Counted from the stretch's first letter, positions 26,361 through 35,849 are shown. The stretch: DNA of 64,000 nucleotides from JABDQA01 sp963824415 (GCA_963824415.1 CAWGPM010000003.1:1-64000); one strand, 5' to 3'. A program made the numbers and translations. Notes: generated by a model from the sequence alone, not told the origin.

Positions 26361-27191
26361 ATGGAAGTGCGCCAAGCGATACATCCAGAACATGCCGCTT
26401 TGCTCGATACAGAAGAGTTGAGAGAGCATTTTTTAATTGAGGATCTGTTCACGAGCGATGCACCGAAACTGGTCTACACCTTTTATGATCGACTCGTCGT
26501 AGGCGGCGTGAAACCTGCAGGTCCTGTTGAACTTAACATCGATCCTGCACTTATCGGGGCTGAATACATGCTTGAACGCCGTGAGATGGGAGTAATCAAC
26601 ATCGGTGGACCAGGCAGCATAACTATTGAAGGAAATAAAATAGATATGGCCAAGCGTGACGGCTTATACATCGGTAAGGGAAACCGAAATATCGTCTTTA
26701 CTAGTGAGGAACCTGCGAATCCGGCACGCTACTATATCTTGAGTGCGCCGGCTCACACCGAACATCCGATTGCAAAGATTACATTTGCCGATGCCGAGCC
26801 AGTCGAGCTCGGTGCAGTAGAGAACTCAAACAAGCGCACCATCCGCAAGTACATTCATCCGGACGGGGTGAAAAGCTGCCAGCTGGTAATGGGCATGACT
26901 ACGCTTGCAACCGGCAGCATCTGGAATACCATGCCTCCCCATTCGCACCAGCGCCGCATCGAAGCATACCTCTACTTTGATATGAAAGAAGACGACATCG
27001 TCTTTCACTTCATGGGTGAAGCCAATCAGACCAGGCACCTGGTAGTGCGTGAAGGACAGGCGGCGCTTTCCCCGAGCTGGTCTATTCATGCAGGCGCAGG
27101 TACCTGCAGCTATACATTTATCTGGGGAATGGCCGGGGAAAACCAGGCTTTTACCGATATGGACCATATACCCATGTCGGAAATACGTTAG
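26361..27191 (+). CDS. kduI: 5-dehydro-4-deoxy-D-glucuronate isomerase
   Basis: 276-residue cupin enzyme that isomerises 5-keto-4-deoxyuronate from pectin or other uronan lyase products to 2,5-diketo-3-deoxygluconate. The N terminus MEVRQAIHPEHAALLDTEEL is diagnostic, and the zinc site PPHSHQRRIEAYLYF (about residues 193-207) supplies two His and a Glu, with another His near residue 245. AAGGGGAAG lies 5 bases upstream of the start. KduD, the next enzyme, follows 47 bases on. Confidence 0.95.
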   Translation: MEVRQAIHPEHAALLDTEELREHFLIEDLFTSDAPKLVYTFYDRLVVGGVKPAGPVELNIDPALIGAEYMLERREMGVINIGGPGSITIEGNKIDMAKRDGLYIGKGNRNIVFTSEEPANPARYYILSAPAHTEHPIAKITFADAEPVELGAVENSNKRTIRKYIHPDGVKSCQLVMGMTTLATGSIWNTMPPHSHQRRIEAYLYFDMKEDDIVFHFMGEANQTRHLVVREGQAALSPSWSIHAGAGTCSYTFIWGMAGENQAFTDMDHIPMSEIR

Positions 27192-27238
27192 TGTCATGTC
27201 AAGCCTCATCTAATCAACTCCAATTGAAAAGGGATATT

Positions 27239-28036
27239 ATGAGTAAGGTATCATTTGACTTAACCGGAAAGGTCGCCCTCGTTACCGGAGCTACCCACGG
27301 TATTGGCATGGCCGTGGCCAAGGGGCTTGCTCAGCAAGGAGCGAAGATCTGCGTGAATGACATCGACGATGCAAGACTGGAAGCTTGCAAGGAAGAATAC
27401 AGAAAAGACGGTGTCGATGTCTACAGGCTCAAATTCGATGTTACTTCCGAAGAAGATGTAGATCTTGGGATTTCTCGGATTGAAAAGGAGATAGGGGCAA
27501 TTGATATCCTGGTTAACAATGCCGGTATTATCAGACGCGTTCCTATCCTCGAAATGGATCTCGAAGAATTTAAACAAGTCATTGAGGTCGATCTGGTTTC
27601 TCCACTCATTGTCTCAAAACGTGTTGTGCCCTCGATGATCGAACGTCGCGCTGGAAAGATCATTAACATGTGTTCGATGATGAGTATCTATGGTCGCCAA
27701 AACGTCTCTGCTTATGCTTCTGCAAAGGGCGGTCTGAAGCTGTTGACTCAGAACATGTGCTGTGAGTGGGCAAAATATAACCTTAACATCAACGGTATTG
27801 GACCAGGCTATATTGCGACAGCTCAGACTGCCCCGATTCGCGTAGGTGGACATCCGTTCAATGACCTTGTGATGACTCGTACTCCAGCCAATCGCTGGGG
27901 GGAGCCTGAGGATCTTGCGGGTGCAGCGATTCTTTTGGCATCGGATGCAGGTAGATTTATCAACGGTCAAGTGATCTACGTCGATGGCGGGATTTTAGCC
28001 AACTTTGGCTACGTCAAAGGAGAGAACGAATTGTAG
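27239..28036 (+). CDS. kduD: 2-dehydro-3-deoxy-D-gluconate 5-dehydrogenase (SDR family)
   Basis: 265-residue classical short-chain dehydrogenase. It has the cofactor site VTGATHGIGMAVA, NNAG at about residue 93, and the Ser...YxxxK active site in CSMMSIYGRQNVSAYASAKG. It reduces 2,5-diketo-3-deoxygluconate to KDG, following KduI. AAAGGG lies 6 bases before ATG 27239; an upstream in-frame extension overlaps kduI and is not needed. The SDR family is broad, so the name rests on similarity plus adjacency to kduI. Confidence 0.9.
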   Translation: MSKVSFDLTGKVALVTGATHGIGMAVAKGLAQQGAKICVNDIDDARLEACKEEYRKDGVDVYRLKFDVTSEEDVDLGISRIEKEIGAIDILVNNAGIIRRVPILEMDLEEFKQVIEVDLVSPLIVSKRVVPSMIERRAGKIINMCSMMSIYGRQNVSAYASAKGGLKLLTQNMCCEWAKYNLNINGIGPGYIATAQTAPIRVGGHPFNDLVMTRTPANRWGEPEDLAGAAILLASDAGRFINGQVIYVDGGILANFGYVKGENEL

Positions 28037-28074
28037 TTGGATTCATAGTCTGGCGTAGTACCCAGGTTGTGGGA

Positions 28075-28483
28075 TTTTCCCGGGCAAGCCTGATTACATG
28101 CGCTTATTCCCGAAGTCTTCAGAGCGGTTCGAGCGGAATTTGGCGACGAGCTGCACCTACTGCATGATTGTCAGCATCGACTAACACCCAGTGAGGCTGC
28201 CCGTGCGGGCCACGATCGTCCATGCTGGGGGAATCCTCATTTACGAACAATCGCCTCTTGGGCAAATTTATATCAGGTCCGCACGGATTTTCATGGGGCG
28301 ACTGACCTGTCACCGGTTAGACTTGGTGCAGCGCTGTATTTCGATACTTGGGTCCCCAATTTTGGTATCCAGGAATATATGGAACATCCGCAAGAGGCGT
28401 CATATGTATTCTCCTCTCTTGAGACGGTGCTATTTTATGTTAGGTAAAGTTCCTCCCGGAGCCGGAGATCATGAGCGGTGATT
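28075..28483 (+). pseudogene. Mannonate dehydratase (ManD-type, enolase superfamily) pseudogene
   Basis: Recognisable ManD blocks survive in broken frames. YMRLFP is followed after a frameshift by VFRAVRAEFGDELHLLHD and QHRLTPSEAA. About 70 residues are then missing. VRATIVHAGGI follows in another frame, then LYQVRTDFHGATDLSPV and VPNFGIQEYMEHP. Finally GKVPPGAGDHER comes in yet another frame. The N-terminal half of the gene is absent. ManD makes KDG from mannonate, so it belonged to the same uronate pathway as kduI and kduD. At least three frame breaks and a large deletion make it inactive. Confidence 0.85.
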
Positions 28484-28485
28484 GG

Positions 28486-28628
28486 ACGATGCCAAGACCA
28501 CATTCATAGGTGGATGGCCATGGAAGTTCGGCCTTCAGTACTGGTACTATATCGAATCACCGGACAACTTCGGCCCCCAACACCAGATACGGTTTACCGT
28601 CTCACCCGTGGTCAAACTGCCCTGGTGA
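28486..28628 (+). pseudogene. C-terminal fragment of an outer-membrane beta-barrel protein
   Basis: Starting almost exactly where the mannonate dehydratase relic ends, an open stretch of about 47 codons without a start reads FIGGWPWKFGLQYWYYIESP, NFGPQHQIRFTVSPVVKLPW, stop. Alternating aromatic strands and a terminal aromatic residue are typical of outer-membrane barrels; I think of the transporter-like barrel family with a GPxxQxRFxxxP ending. The sudden change of gene marks a deletion or insertion junction at about 28484. Confidence 0.7.
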
Positions 28629-28651
28629 AACTGGTCTAAATGGAGAAGAAT

Positions 28652-29653
28652 ATGCAATCGATTAACATATGGCGACCATGGCCACTGATGGCCTCCATGG
28701 TGATCATGATGATAACCTTCGGCGCATTTCTAACGGGTTGTGACACGGAGGACCAGGACATCGAGTCTGCCGGGGTCGAGGCCGACCGGCCGGTCGAGCG
28801 CTTCGAGTTCGAATCCGGCGAACAGCTGGAGCAACTCATCAACAGCCTGAACTACACCCCGGAGGCCTGGCAGGAAGGCAACCGCGAGGTGCCCAGGCTT
28901 TACATCACCAATATCCCGAAACGCTGGCGGGACAGGACCTCAAAAGAGCTCGACGTGGTGACCAAAAAGCGGGTTTTCTTTCGGCTTCTGGGCCCACTGA
29001 TTCTGCACGCAAACGAGCTGATCCAGGCAGATCGGCAGCAGTTGGAATCAATCGTTGAGACGCTGCGAACGGGTAAAACGCTCACGCCTCCAGAACAGAC
29101 GTTTATGGTCGAAACCGCAGTTGCTTATAAGCTGGCTGAAAAAGAAGGCGACATCGACATAGCCGACCGGGCACTGCAGGAGGAGCTGATCCGACGGGTT
29201 GATAGCCTGCCGCCATCGCTGGTCCTCGCCCAGACCGCCGAGGAAAGCGGATGGGGAACATCGAGGTTCGCTGTCGAGGGCAACGCCCTCTTCGGCCTGT
29301 GGACCTGGAGCGAAGAGGGCATTACTCCCGAGCAGCAGCGCTCCGAACACGGCGACCACAAGATTGCAGCTTATGAAACACCGCTGCAGTCGGTCATCGC
29401 TTATATGCAAAATCTGAACACCCATCCAAACTACGAAACCTTGCGCGCGCGCCGGGCCGAGCTGCGCAGTGCCGGCACCAAGGTAACCGGGTGGGAGTTG
29501 GCCAAAACACTGACCAAATATTCGGAGCGTGGCCAGGAATACGTAAACTCGCTGCACGCCCTGATGAAGACCAATATGCTTATGGAAACCGACGACGCGT
29601 ACCTTGGCGACGGGCCGACGATCCTGCTGACCCCGGTGGGTGAAGGAGTATAG
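28652..29653 (+). CDS. Bax-like glucosaminidase lipoprotein
   Basis: 333 residues from ATG 28652, which has GGAG 6 bases upstream. The N terminus is a lipoprotein signal with lipobox LTGC near residue 30. The glucosaminidase (Bax/FlgJ-like peptidoglycan hydrolase) domain covers about residues 165-300, with the catalytic Glu region SLVLAQTAEESGWGTSRFA and the GNALFGLW block. LTKYSERGQEYVNSLHALM is the usual Bax C-terminal helix. It probably trims peptidoglycan from the outer or inner membrane surface. It forms a close run with the SYLF gene that follows. Confidence 0.9.
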   Translation: MQSINIWRPWPLMASMVIMMITFGAFLTGCDTEDQDIESAGVEADRPVERFEFESGEQLEQLINSLNYTPEAWQEGNREVPRLYITNIPKRWRDRTSKELDVVTKKRVFFRLLGPLILHANELIQADRQQLESIVETLRTGKTLTPPEQTFMVETAVAYKLAEKEGDIDIADRALQEELIRRVDSLPPSLVLAQTAEESGWGTSRFAVEGNALFGLWTWSEEGITPEQQRSEHGDHKIAAYETPLQSVIAYMQNLNTHPNYETLRARRAELRSAGTKVTGWELAKTLTKYSERGQEYVNSLHALMKTNMLMETDDAYLGDGPTILLTPVGEGV

Positions 29654-29709
29654 CCGTGATCAGCACACACAGCTTTTAAAACCTTAAAAGGTAGCAAGGA
29701 GATAATGCC

Positions 29710-30303
29710 ATGCATCAAAGCAAACTATCTGCACCAGGAAGCATTATCACATTTCTGCTCTTATTGAGCTTCATGGCGGCCTCGGCCCCAGTAATGGCGG
29801 CAACAAAAGAGCAGATCGAGCAGCAGAGAGCGGATATCCAGAAAATGGCGAACGAGACGCTTGAGCGTCTCTACAGAACCCAGCCCTCATCAAAAAAAGC
29901 TATCGAAAAAGCTGCCGGCTATGCGGTGTTCAGCAACTTCGGCTTGAAAATATTTTTTGCCGGCGGCGGATCAGGCAAGGGCTTAGCCGTCAACAACAAG
30001 ACCGGGAAACCCACCTTCATGAAGCTTGTCGAGGTGCAGGCCGGGCTTGGCATGGGAGTAAAAAAATTCAGGCTGATCTGGGTGTTTGAAAACCAGGGCG
30101 ATCTGGAAAGTTTTATCAACTCAGGCTGGGAGTTCGGCGGACAGGCTACGGCGGCGGCCCAGGCCAGCGGTGAGGGGGGAGCCTTGGCCGGAGCCATGTC
30201 AATAAAACCCGGCGTATGGCTCTACCAGTTGACAGACGATGGCCTGGCCCTGGAGCTCACGGCCAAGGGCACGAAATACTACAAGGATAATAATCTCAAC
30301 TAG
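29710..30303 (+). CDS. SYLF (Ysc84-type) lipid-binding domain protein
   Basis: 197 residues with a signal peptide ending near MAASAPVMA and a SYLF/YSC84 domain in the rest: KAAGYAVFSNFGLKIFFAGGG, GLGMGVKKFRLIWVFE and a C-terminal GVWLYQLTDDGLALELTAKG. Bacterial members are periplasmic and thought to bind phospholipid. AAGGAG is 8 bases before the ATG. It may act with the upstream glucosaminidase and the later cardiolipin synthase in envelope maintenance, which is inference from proximity. Confidence 0.9.
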   Translation: MHQSKLSAPGSIITFLLLLSFMAASAPVMAATKEQIEQQRADIQKMANETLERLYRTQPSSKKAIEKAAGYAVFSNFGLKIFFAGGGSGKGLAVNNKTGKPTFMKLVEVQAGLGMGVKKFRLIWVFENQGDLESFINSGWEFGGQATAAAQASGEGGALAGAMSIKPGVWLYQLTDDGLALELTAKGTKYYKDNNLN

Positions 30304-30520
30304 CTCAAAGCTATGACGCAGCCAAACGGTCCTGGCTCAGTCAAGCAAATCCGGCATCTTTTTGATTATTGCTGACGAGGTCGGTATATTGAACATCACT
30401 GCCTGCCAGTGCGGCATGATGGGCGAGCGCACCTCGACATCGATTCCATAATTGCGGATTTATCTGTTTTGAATGGTAAATACCTCTATGTTGACAACGA
30501 CTGATATCAGGTGAAACCAG

Positions 30521-32215
30521 ATGGAATGGCATTCGTTCAGTATATCAGAGGAACGCCAGCAGATCGTGGTGAAGGAGATTTCAGAGGGCTCTGAACCGGA
30601 GATGCGTTTTTATATCATGGTGGCGGTGTCAACCATGATTGCCAGCTTCGGTCTCATTACCAACAGTACTGCAGTAATTATCGGAGCCATGCTGGTGGCG
30701 CCTTTGATGACGCCCATTTTTGGTATTGCCCTGGCGTTGATCCGCAGCGATGCAGTTTTGTTCGGCAGGGCCTTAAAAGCCGAAATTGCAGGGGTGGCGG
30801 CCGCGATAGCGATGGGTCTCATCCTTGGCCTCCTGTATCCTGCGCTCGAACCGACACCGGAAATGATCGCCAGAACAGAGCCGCAGCTTTTTGATCTTCT
30901 GGTTGCAGTGTTTTCCGGTTTTGCCGGGGCCTATGCCTTAATGGATGAAAAAATCAGCCCGGCACTTCCCGGTGTGGCAATCGCCACGGCAATCGTCCCG
31001 CCGCTCGCCAATGCAGGTCTGTGTTTTTCCGTCGGCCAATATATCGCCGGCATTGGCTCATTCTTGCTGTTTTTTGCCAACTTTCTGTCCATCCTTCTCG
31101 TGGCTTCAGCCGCCTTCTGGGTTTTCGGTATGGCAGGCAGATTCGGTGGGCTGGACAGGAACGTGTTAGTCAAAAGATTCAGCCTGCCCGTAATCTGTTT
31201 TGTGCTGGTCGGGGCGTTTCTGACCTACACCCTGATCAATATTGCCCAGAATCACTATCTCAATGAGGCCATAGAAGAAACGCTGGAACAGGACCTTCTC
31301 GAGTATCCTGACACGACGCTGGAGGGAGCGAAATACCATGAACATGAGGGTACGGTTTACATAATGGCTGACATCATTTCTTCACGAGCCCTGACACCGA
31401 CTCAGGTGAGCCGGCTGCAAAGCAGTCTCAATAACAATATCGACCGCCCGATTGAATTGATTGTCAGAAGCAAAACCGGTAGACAGATATCGGCTCTTGG
31501 GTCAGATATCAAAGTGGGTAAGCAAAAGCTAGATGGTACATTTGTTACCAAAACACTCCACCCCCGGGTACGCGCCGCTAAAATTGCCGATACCTTGATT
31601 CGTAATATGCTCGCAGAGACGGTTGGCTTCGACCTCGATCATGTACGCGTCTATCAGATTGGGGAAACACCCACCGTCGTTGCCTCGATCTACGGTGTTA
31701 CCGCTCCCAACCCCAAAACAATAGAAGAGATAGAATCCCAGTTGAGAAAAGAGTTGGAAAACCCCGAGGCACGGCTGGTTGTAAGCTTTGTTGAAACCAA
31801 GATCTTTGATCGAACCGGTTCTGTCAGGCTTGAATTCTCCGGCTTTCATGCACATGAAGATGATCAGAAAACTGAAGCAGATAAAGCCATAACGTTGATT
31901 AAAAGCGAGCTGGCAGCTCGGCATGATATTTTTATAACTGGTGTCAATTACGATATCATTGACGGTGCATTACATGTCTTGATTGATGCAAGCGGCCCGG
32001 TTTTATTAACGCAGCAGGAGATTTCTAAGATCGAGCAAGCGGTCACCGAGCAGGGAACCACCCCGGTCAAGCTGTTTGTGTTTATGCAAACCGATGTGGT
32101 CGTTACATCGTCTGGTTACGAGCCATATTCGTCTGTATCAAAAATGAATTATCTATCTCAGCAATCAGCCGAAAAGGAAGCTGTGCAAAAAATCATCGAA
32201 GCATCAAATCAATAA
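30521..32215 (+). CDS. DUF389 (TIGR00341-type) membrane protein
   Basis: 564-residue protein with an N-terminal membrane domain (about residues 25-250, roughly six spans) that carries the DUF389 signature ITNSTAVIIGAMLVAPLMTP and ISPALPGVAIATAIVPPLAN. A long soluble C-terminal region of about 310 residues has repeated beta-alpha segments. Function of the family is not established; members occur in many bacteria and archaea. Length is greater than the simplest members because of the C-terminal part. No operon partner within 200 bases upstream. Confidence 0.88.
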   Translation: MEWHSFSISEERQQIVVKEISEGSEPEMRFYIMVAVSTMIASFGLITNSTAVIIGAMLVAPLMTPIFGIALALIRSDAVLFGRALKAEIAGVAAAIAMGLILGLLYPALEPTPEMIARTEPQLFDLLVAVFSGFAGAYALMDEKISPALPGVAIATAIVPPLANAGLCFSVGQYIAGIGSFLLFFANFLSILLVASAAFWVFGMAGRFGGLDRNVLVKRFSLPVICFVLVGAFLTYTLINIAQNHYLNEAIEETLEQDLLEYPDTTLEGAKYHEHEGTVYIMADIISSRALTPTQVSRLQSSLNNNIDRPIELIVRSKTGRQISALGSDIKVGKQKLDGTFVTKTLHPRVRAAKIADTLIRNMLAETVGFDLDHVRVYQIGETPTVVASIYGVTAPNPKTIEEIESQLRKELENPEARLVVSFVETKIFDRTGSVRLEFSGFHAHEDDQKTEADKAITLIKSELAARHDIFITGVNYDIIDGALHVLIDASGPVLLTQQEISKIEQAVTEQGTTPVKLFVFMQTDVVVTSSGYEPYSSVSKMNYLSQQSAEKEAVQKIIEASNQ

Positions 32216-32602
32216 GTATCGGGTGCTCGTCATACTCTCTTTGTTGACTGCATTCATGCAGCTTGGTTTTTCAGCCTACTGAGCTTGAATGAAATGATGG
32301 TTTCATGAGAGGTTGTGAGCCGCGCCTGGAACCTCCGGAGGATTTGAGATGAAACATAAAATTGTGTTGTTAAGCTTGATTGGTTGTCAGACGTTAAATA
32401 AAGCCACACCAATATGCTACCATAATTTGATAGGTTTAGCTGGCCCACGTCCGTAACTTACTGACGAAAAGGGGGACCGTTCAGGTGGCGCGCATCGTGC
32501 TGATTCGATAGCATCGAATAGATGTGGAAGTCTCCGGAACCAGGTGATCGACTGAAAGTTGAACATTGTCATGTCCTGTCTTTCAAAAACGGAGTATCTC
32601 AG

Positions 32603-34042
32603 ATGAGAATCGCCAGGAAGTCAAAGCTGTTGACGGCCATATTCATTCTATTCCATATACTGGGTCTGGCCAGTTCGGTGCATGCAATTCTACAGACGCG
32701 CACTCCGCAGGGGGCGATAGCGTGGGTGGTAAGTCTCAACACACTGCCCATTGTTTCAGTCCCGGCCTATTGGGTGTTCGGACGCAGCAAATTTAACGGC
32801 TACGTCAGCACGCGTCAGGAAATGTCCAGAGAAATAAAAGATAAGGTCGCACAGATATCGAAAAAATTTCAACCTTATCTGGTAGAAGCTCCTCAGACGT
32901 TTCCGGAATACGAGGCTGTCAAAAAGCTGGCGCGGTACCCGTTCGCGAGCGCAAACCGGGTCGATTTACTGGTGGACGGGCACGCTACTTACGACAGCAT
33001 CGCAGCCGGAATTGAAACAGCGGAGTCTTACGTGCTGTTCCAGTTCTATATTCTGCGCCCGGATACTACCGGTAATCGCTTTAAGGAGCAACTTATCCGC
33101 AAGGCCAGGCAAGGGGTGTCGGTATATGTCCTCTATGACGAATTGGGAAGCAGTGGTCTGAAACCTGACTGGCTTGCAGATTTTAGCGCTGCTGGCATCG
33201 AGGTTCTCCCTTTCAATACCCGTCAGGGGCCGCATAATAGATTCCAACTGAATTTCCGCAATCATCGCAAGATCGTCGTTGTTGATGGAAAGTCGACCTG
33301 GGTTGGAGGCCTCAACGTCGGCGACGACTACCTGGGAGAAGATCCTAAGCTCTCTCCATGGAGAGATACCCATATGCACATTCAGGGGCCTGCGGCTCTT
33401 GCCGCCCAGTCAACCTTCCTGGCAGACTGGTATTGGGCCAGCCATGAGCTGCTGGAAAATCTTTCATGGGATCCTCAACCGGCTGTCGGCAGCGACAAGA
33501 ATGTCCTGATACTGTCCTCCGGACCGGCGGATGAATTGGAAACCGCCAGCCTCTTTTTTACCACGGTCCTGAACCTGGCACGCGAACGCATCTGGATAGC
33601 CACCCCGTACTTCATCCCGGATGAGGCTACCATGGTGGCCCTGCGTCTGGCTCTGCTGAAAGGTCTTGAAGTACGGATTATTACACCGAGATTAAACGAT
33701 AACTGGTTCGTCCGTCATGCCGCCAATGTCTACCTCAGCGAATTAAAAGATCTCGGGGCCAAAATCTACTTCTACGAGAAGGGCTTCATGCACCAGAAGA
33801 CCATGCTGGTTGATGAGAAACTGGCAATTATTGGTACCGTGAATTTTGACAACCGCTCGTTTCGCCTGAATTTCGAGATTACTGGCGCGGTTGCCGATAG
33901 AGAATTTGCAGCCGAACTCGAAAAAATGCTGCTCGATGACCTGTCACACTCCACCGAGCTGATCGATTATCGTATTGAAAACCAGTCTTTATGGGAGCGT
34001 TTCAAGGCCAGAGGCTCTGCACTGCTAGCTCCGGTACTATAG
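32603..34042 (+). CDS. cls: Cardiolipin synthase (phospholipase D family)
   Basis: 479 residues from ATG 32603, preceded by GGAG 8 bases upstream. Two N-terminal membrane helices, then two HKD catalytic sites: NHRKIVVVDGKSTWVGGLN (about residue 220) and MHQKTMLVDEKLAIIGTVN (about residue 395). It condenses two phosphatidylglycerol molecules to cardiolipin and glycerol at the inner membrane. A longer frame to 32522 lacks support. It stands alone, after the DUF389 gene. Confidence 0.94.
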   Translation: MRIARKSKLLTAIFILFHILGLASSVHAILQTRTPQGAIAWVVSLNTLPIVSVPAYWVFGRSKFNGYVSTRQEMSREIKDKVAQISKKFQPYLVEAPQTFPEYEAVKKLARYPFASANRVDLLVDGHATYDSIAAGIETAESYVLFQFYILRPDTTGNRFKEQLIRKARQGVSVYVLYDELGSSGLKPDWLADFSAAGIEVLPFNTRQGPHNRFQLNFRNHRKIVVVDGKSTWVGGLNVGDDYLGEDPKLSPWRDTHMHIQGPAALAAQSTFLADWYWASHELLENLSWDPQPAVGSDKNVLILSSGPADELETASLFFTTVLNLARERIWIATPYFIPDEATMVALRLALLKGLEVRIITPRLNDNWFVRHAANVYLSELKDLGAKIYFYEKGFMHQKTMLVDEKLAIIGTVNFDNRSFRLNFEITGAVADREFAAELEKMLLDDLSHSTELIDYRIENQSLWERFKARGSALLAPVL

Positions 34043-34184
34043 CGTTTTTAGAAAGGCTGACAGCGGCTTTGTCAACCCATGCCTGGTGATGTTCAATATT
34101 GGATCCACAGCCTCCGTGACCTGTTCCGGTCATTCTCGGGCATCACCCATTTTGCACTACACTGTTTACCAATCTAAATCAAAA

Positions 34185-34871
34185 TCACTCCTGATATTCA
34201 CGAGCTACGCGTGTTTTTGTCCCTGTTATCATGGATTTTACAAGATTTTCATTATGCATCTTACTTGAGATAGCAACGCCAATTACGTGAAAGCAAATCA
34301 AAACCAACATGACCTGGGCTGACATTTCATGGACGTCGCTCCATACGCTGTCGCCATCACTTTCATTATGACTCTTTCCGGAACTGTCATGTCTTTCTTC
34401 GCTGTCAGTCCGCTCTTTATGTTTTTCTTTCTCGTCATCGTCAGCATGAGCAATTTTGACAATTGAAAAGGTGCTAATGATTTCCGAGAATTTTATATTC
34501 CCCTTGAAGATAAACGCTCCATATCCACTTGCGCAGACTAATACACTGAATACCAGTAATGAAATAATCATCCAAGCAGCGGCAGGATTATGGCCGGTAT
34601 AATATTTGGGCTTCCCTGAAGCGAGCTCTTTTAGATAGTTCAGAGCCTTTACCGGAGGACAGACAAAATCGCTGAAAAGAGCATATTTGGTTCCACAAAA
34701 TCCCCAAACTATACGAACCAGCACAAGACCCAATATCGCATATCCGACATATCTGTGCAGAACTCCTTTTTCATCTCCTGTGAAATAAGCCACAAATAAG
34801 AGCAGTACCAGTGACCAATGAAAAAAACGTACAAATAGATCCCATACCGGTTTCTGATTATTCTCATTCAT
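34185..34871 (-). CDS. Cytochrome b561-type protein with an Asp/Glu/His-rich loop
   Basis: 228-residue membrane protein with four spans and candidate haem-b ligands in FHWSLVLLL, LHRYVGYAI and CFHVIGVAISSKMH. GTKYALFSDFV near residue 60 is typical of cytochrome b proteins that pair with small c-type cytochromes. Between spans 3 and 4 lies an insert of about 45 residues made almost wholly of Asp, Glu, His, Lys and Ser (AHADDDEKEKHKERTDSEER followed by His/Ser-rich sequence), probably periplasmic and able to bind metal. No cytochrome c partner is adjacent. Confidence 0.87.
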   Translation of the reverse strand: MNENNQKPVWDLFVRFFHWSLVLLLFVAYFTGDEKGVLHRYVGYAILGLVLVRIVWGFCGTKYALFSDFVCPPVKALNYLKELASGKPKYYTGHNPAAAWMIISLLVFSVLVCASGYGAFIFKGNIKFSEIISTFSIVKIAHADDDEKEKHKERTDSEERHDSSGKSHNESDGDSVWSDVHEMSAQVMLVLICFHVIGVAISSKMHNENLVKSMITGTKTRVAREYQE

Positions 34872-34937
34872 TGGTATTCGGCCTCAAATAGTATTAATGG
34901 ATTACCAAGTAGCATTTGATTGTGATTTGATCCGAAA

Positions 34938-35849
34938 TCATAATGAATCTTTTTCTGTGTCAGGCTTTAAAAAGATCCATCTCTTCGCAACATGATTGAT
35001 CATTTTTTTCAAAAGAAGAGCAACCATACGCAACCCGTTGAAAACAAAAGCTATAGTCCTAAGTGCAAATTCACCAAACCATTTCCACTCGATTTTATGG
35101 CGCACATTGTTAGGCCTGTTGAGTTTTGGACTTCTTTCACCTTCCCATCTTTGTCTGATAGGAAACGACATTGTTTCGCTTTTGAAGCTCTTTGCAGGTT
35201 CTTGGTACCATGCCGTTGTAGAAGCAATTTTGTTGTGCTTTGACTCCTTACAACGGCTGATAGTCTCTGCGTATCCCCAGGCAAAGGTTTTGTTCCATTG
35301 TGGCAGCAATTTAAGTTCTGAATAAAAGGATTTTCTTATAACTGGGTTCGATTCTTCTATTGTGGGGCTCAACAAAAGGATTCCTGATTCAAGAAAACAC
35401 GTGCCATTTATGACCCTGTTGTTCAGCCCTAAGGTTTGCCAGGAAAACGTATTGTCATCATCGGCTTTGATTTTGTATCGACCAAGCCGGAAGGTGCCTG
35501 GTTCTATACTTTTTGATAAATCGAGATTAATTGCATTTGCAGCAAGTAGCTCTACCATATCATTGGCAAGAGCCCTCCCACCGATGACCTGGTGTAAGCT
35601 TGAGGCAAAAGAATAAAATATGGTTTTGTGCCAGACTGGTAATTTTCTCAAATGATTATGAAACTCCATCCTCAAGTAGCCGGGATCATGCCGGTACCAT
35701 GGCAAAATTACGAGAATGTTACCAACCACATAGCACTTACCGCTGCGCTGTGCACCCATGGGATACTGCAGCAGCCAAGTCAGTAAAATGTGACTATGTT
35801 CTATGAGAATATATTCGCCCAGTCTGTATTCTGTTTGATGCATAAACAC
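34938..35849 (-). CDS. Unrecognised protein with two internal repeats
   Basis: About 301-303 residues, GTG 35849 or ATG 35843 start, neither with a good ribosome site. Residues 10-92 and 122-204 align with each other. Both begin LG-Y-I, have W near position 16, G-C then a hydrophobic ILVILP/ILLLSP strand. Both end in HLRKLPVWHKTIFY or ELKLLPQWNKTFAWG followed by a helix. A Lys/Arg-rich linker and one hydrophobic C-terminal helix (TIAFVFNGLRMVALLL) follow. I do not recognise the family. It has no signal peptide. Flanked by the cytochrome b561 gene on the same strand and a long gap. Confidence 0.7.
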   Translation of the reverse strand: MFMHQTEYRLGEYILIEHSHILLTWLLQYPMGAQRSGKCYVVGNILVILPWYRHDPGYLRMEFHNHLRKLPVWHKTIFYSFASSLHQVIGGRALANDMVELLAANAINLDLSKSIEPGTFRLGRYKIKADDDNTFSWQTLGLNNRVINGTCFLESGILLLSPTIEESNPVIRKSFYSELKLLPQWNKTFAWGYAETISRCKESKHNKIASTTAWYQEPAKSFKSETMSFPIRQRWEGERSPKLNRPNNVRHKIEWKWFGEFALRTIAFVFNGLRMVALLLKKMINHVAKRWIFLKPDTEKDSL

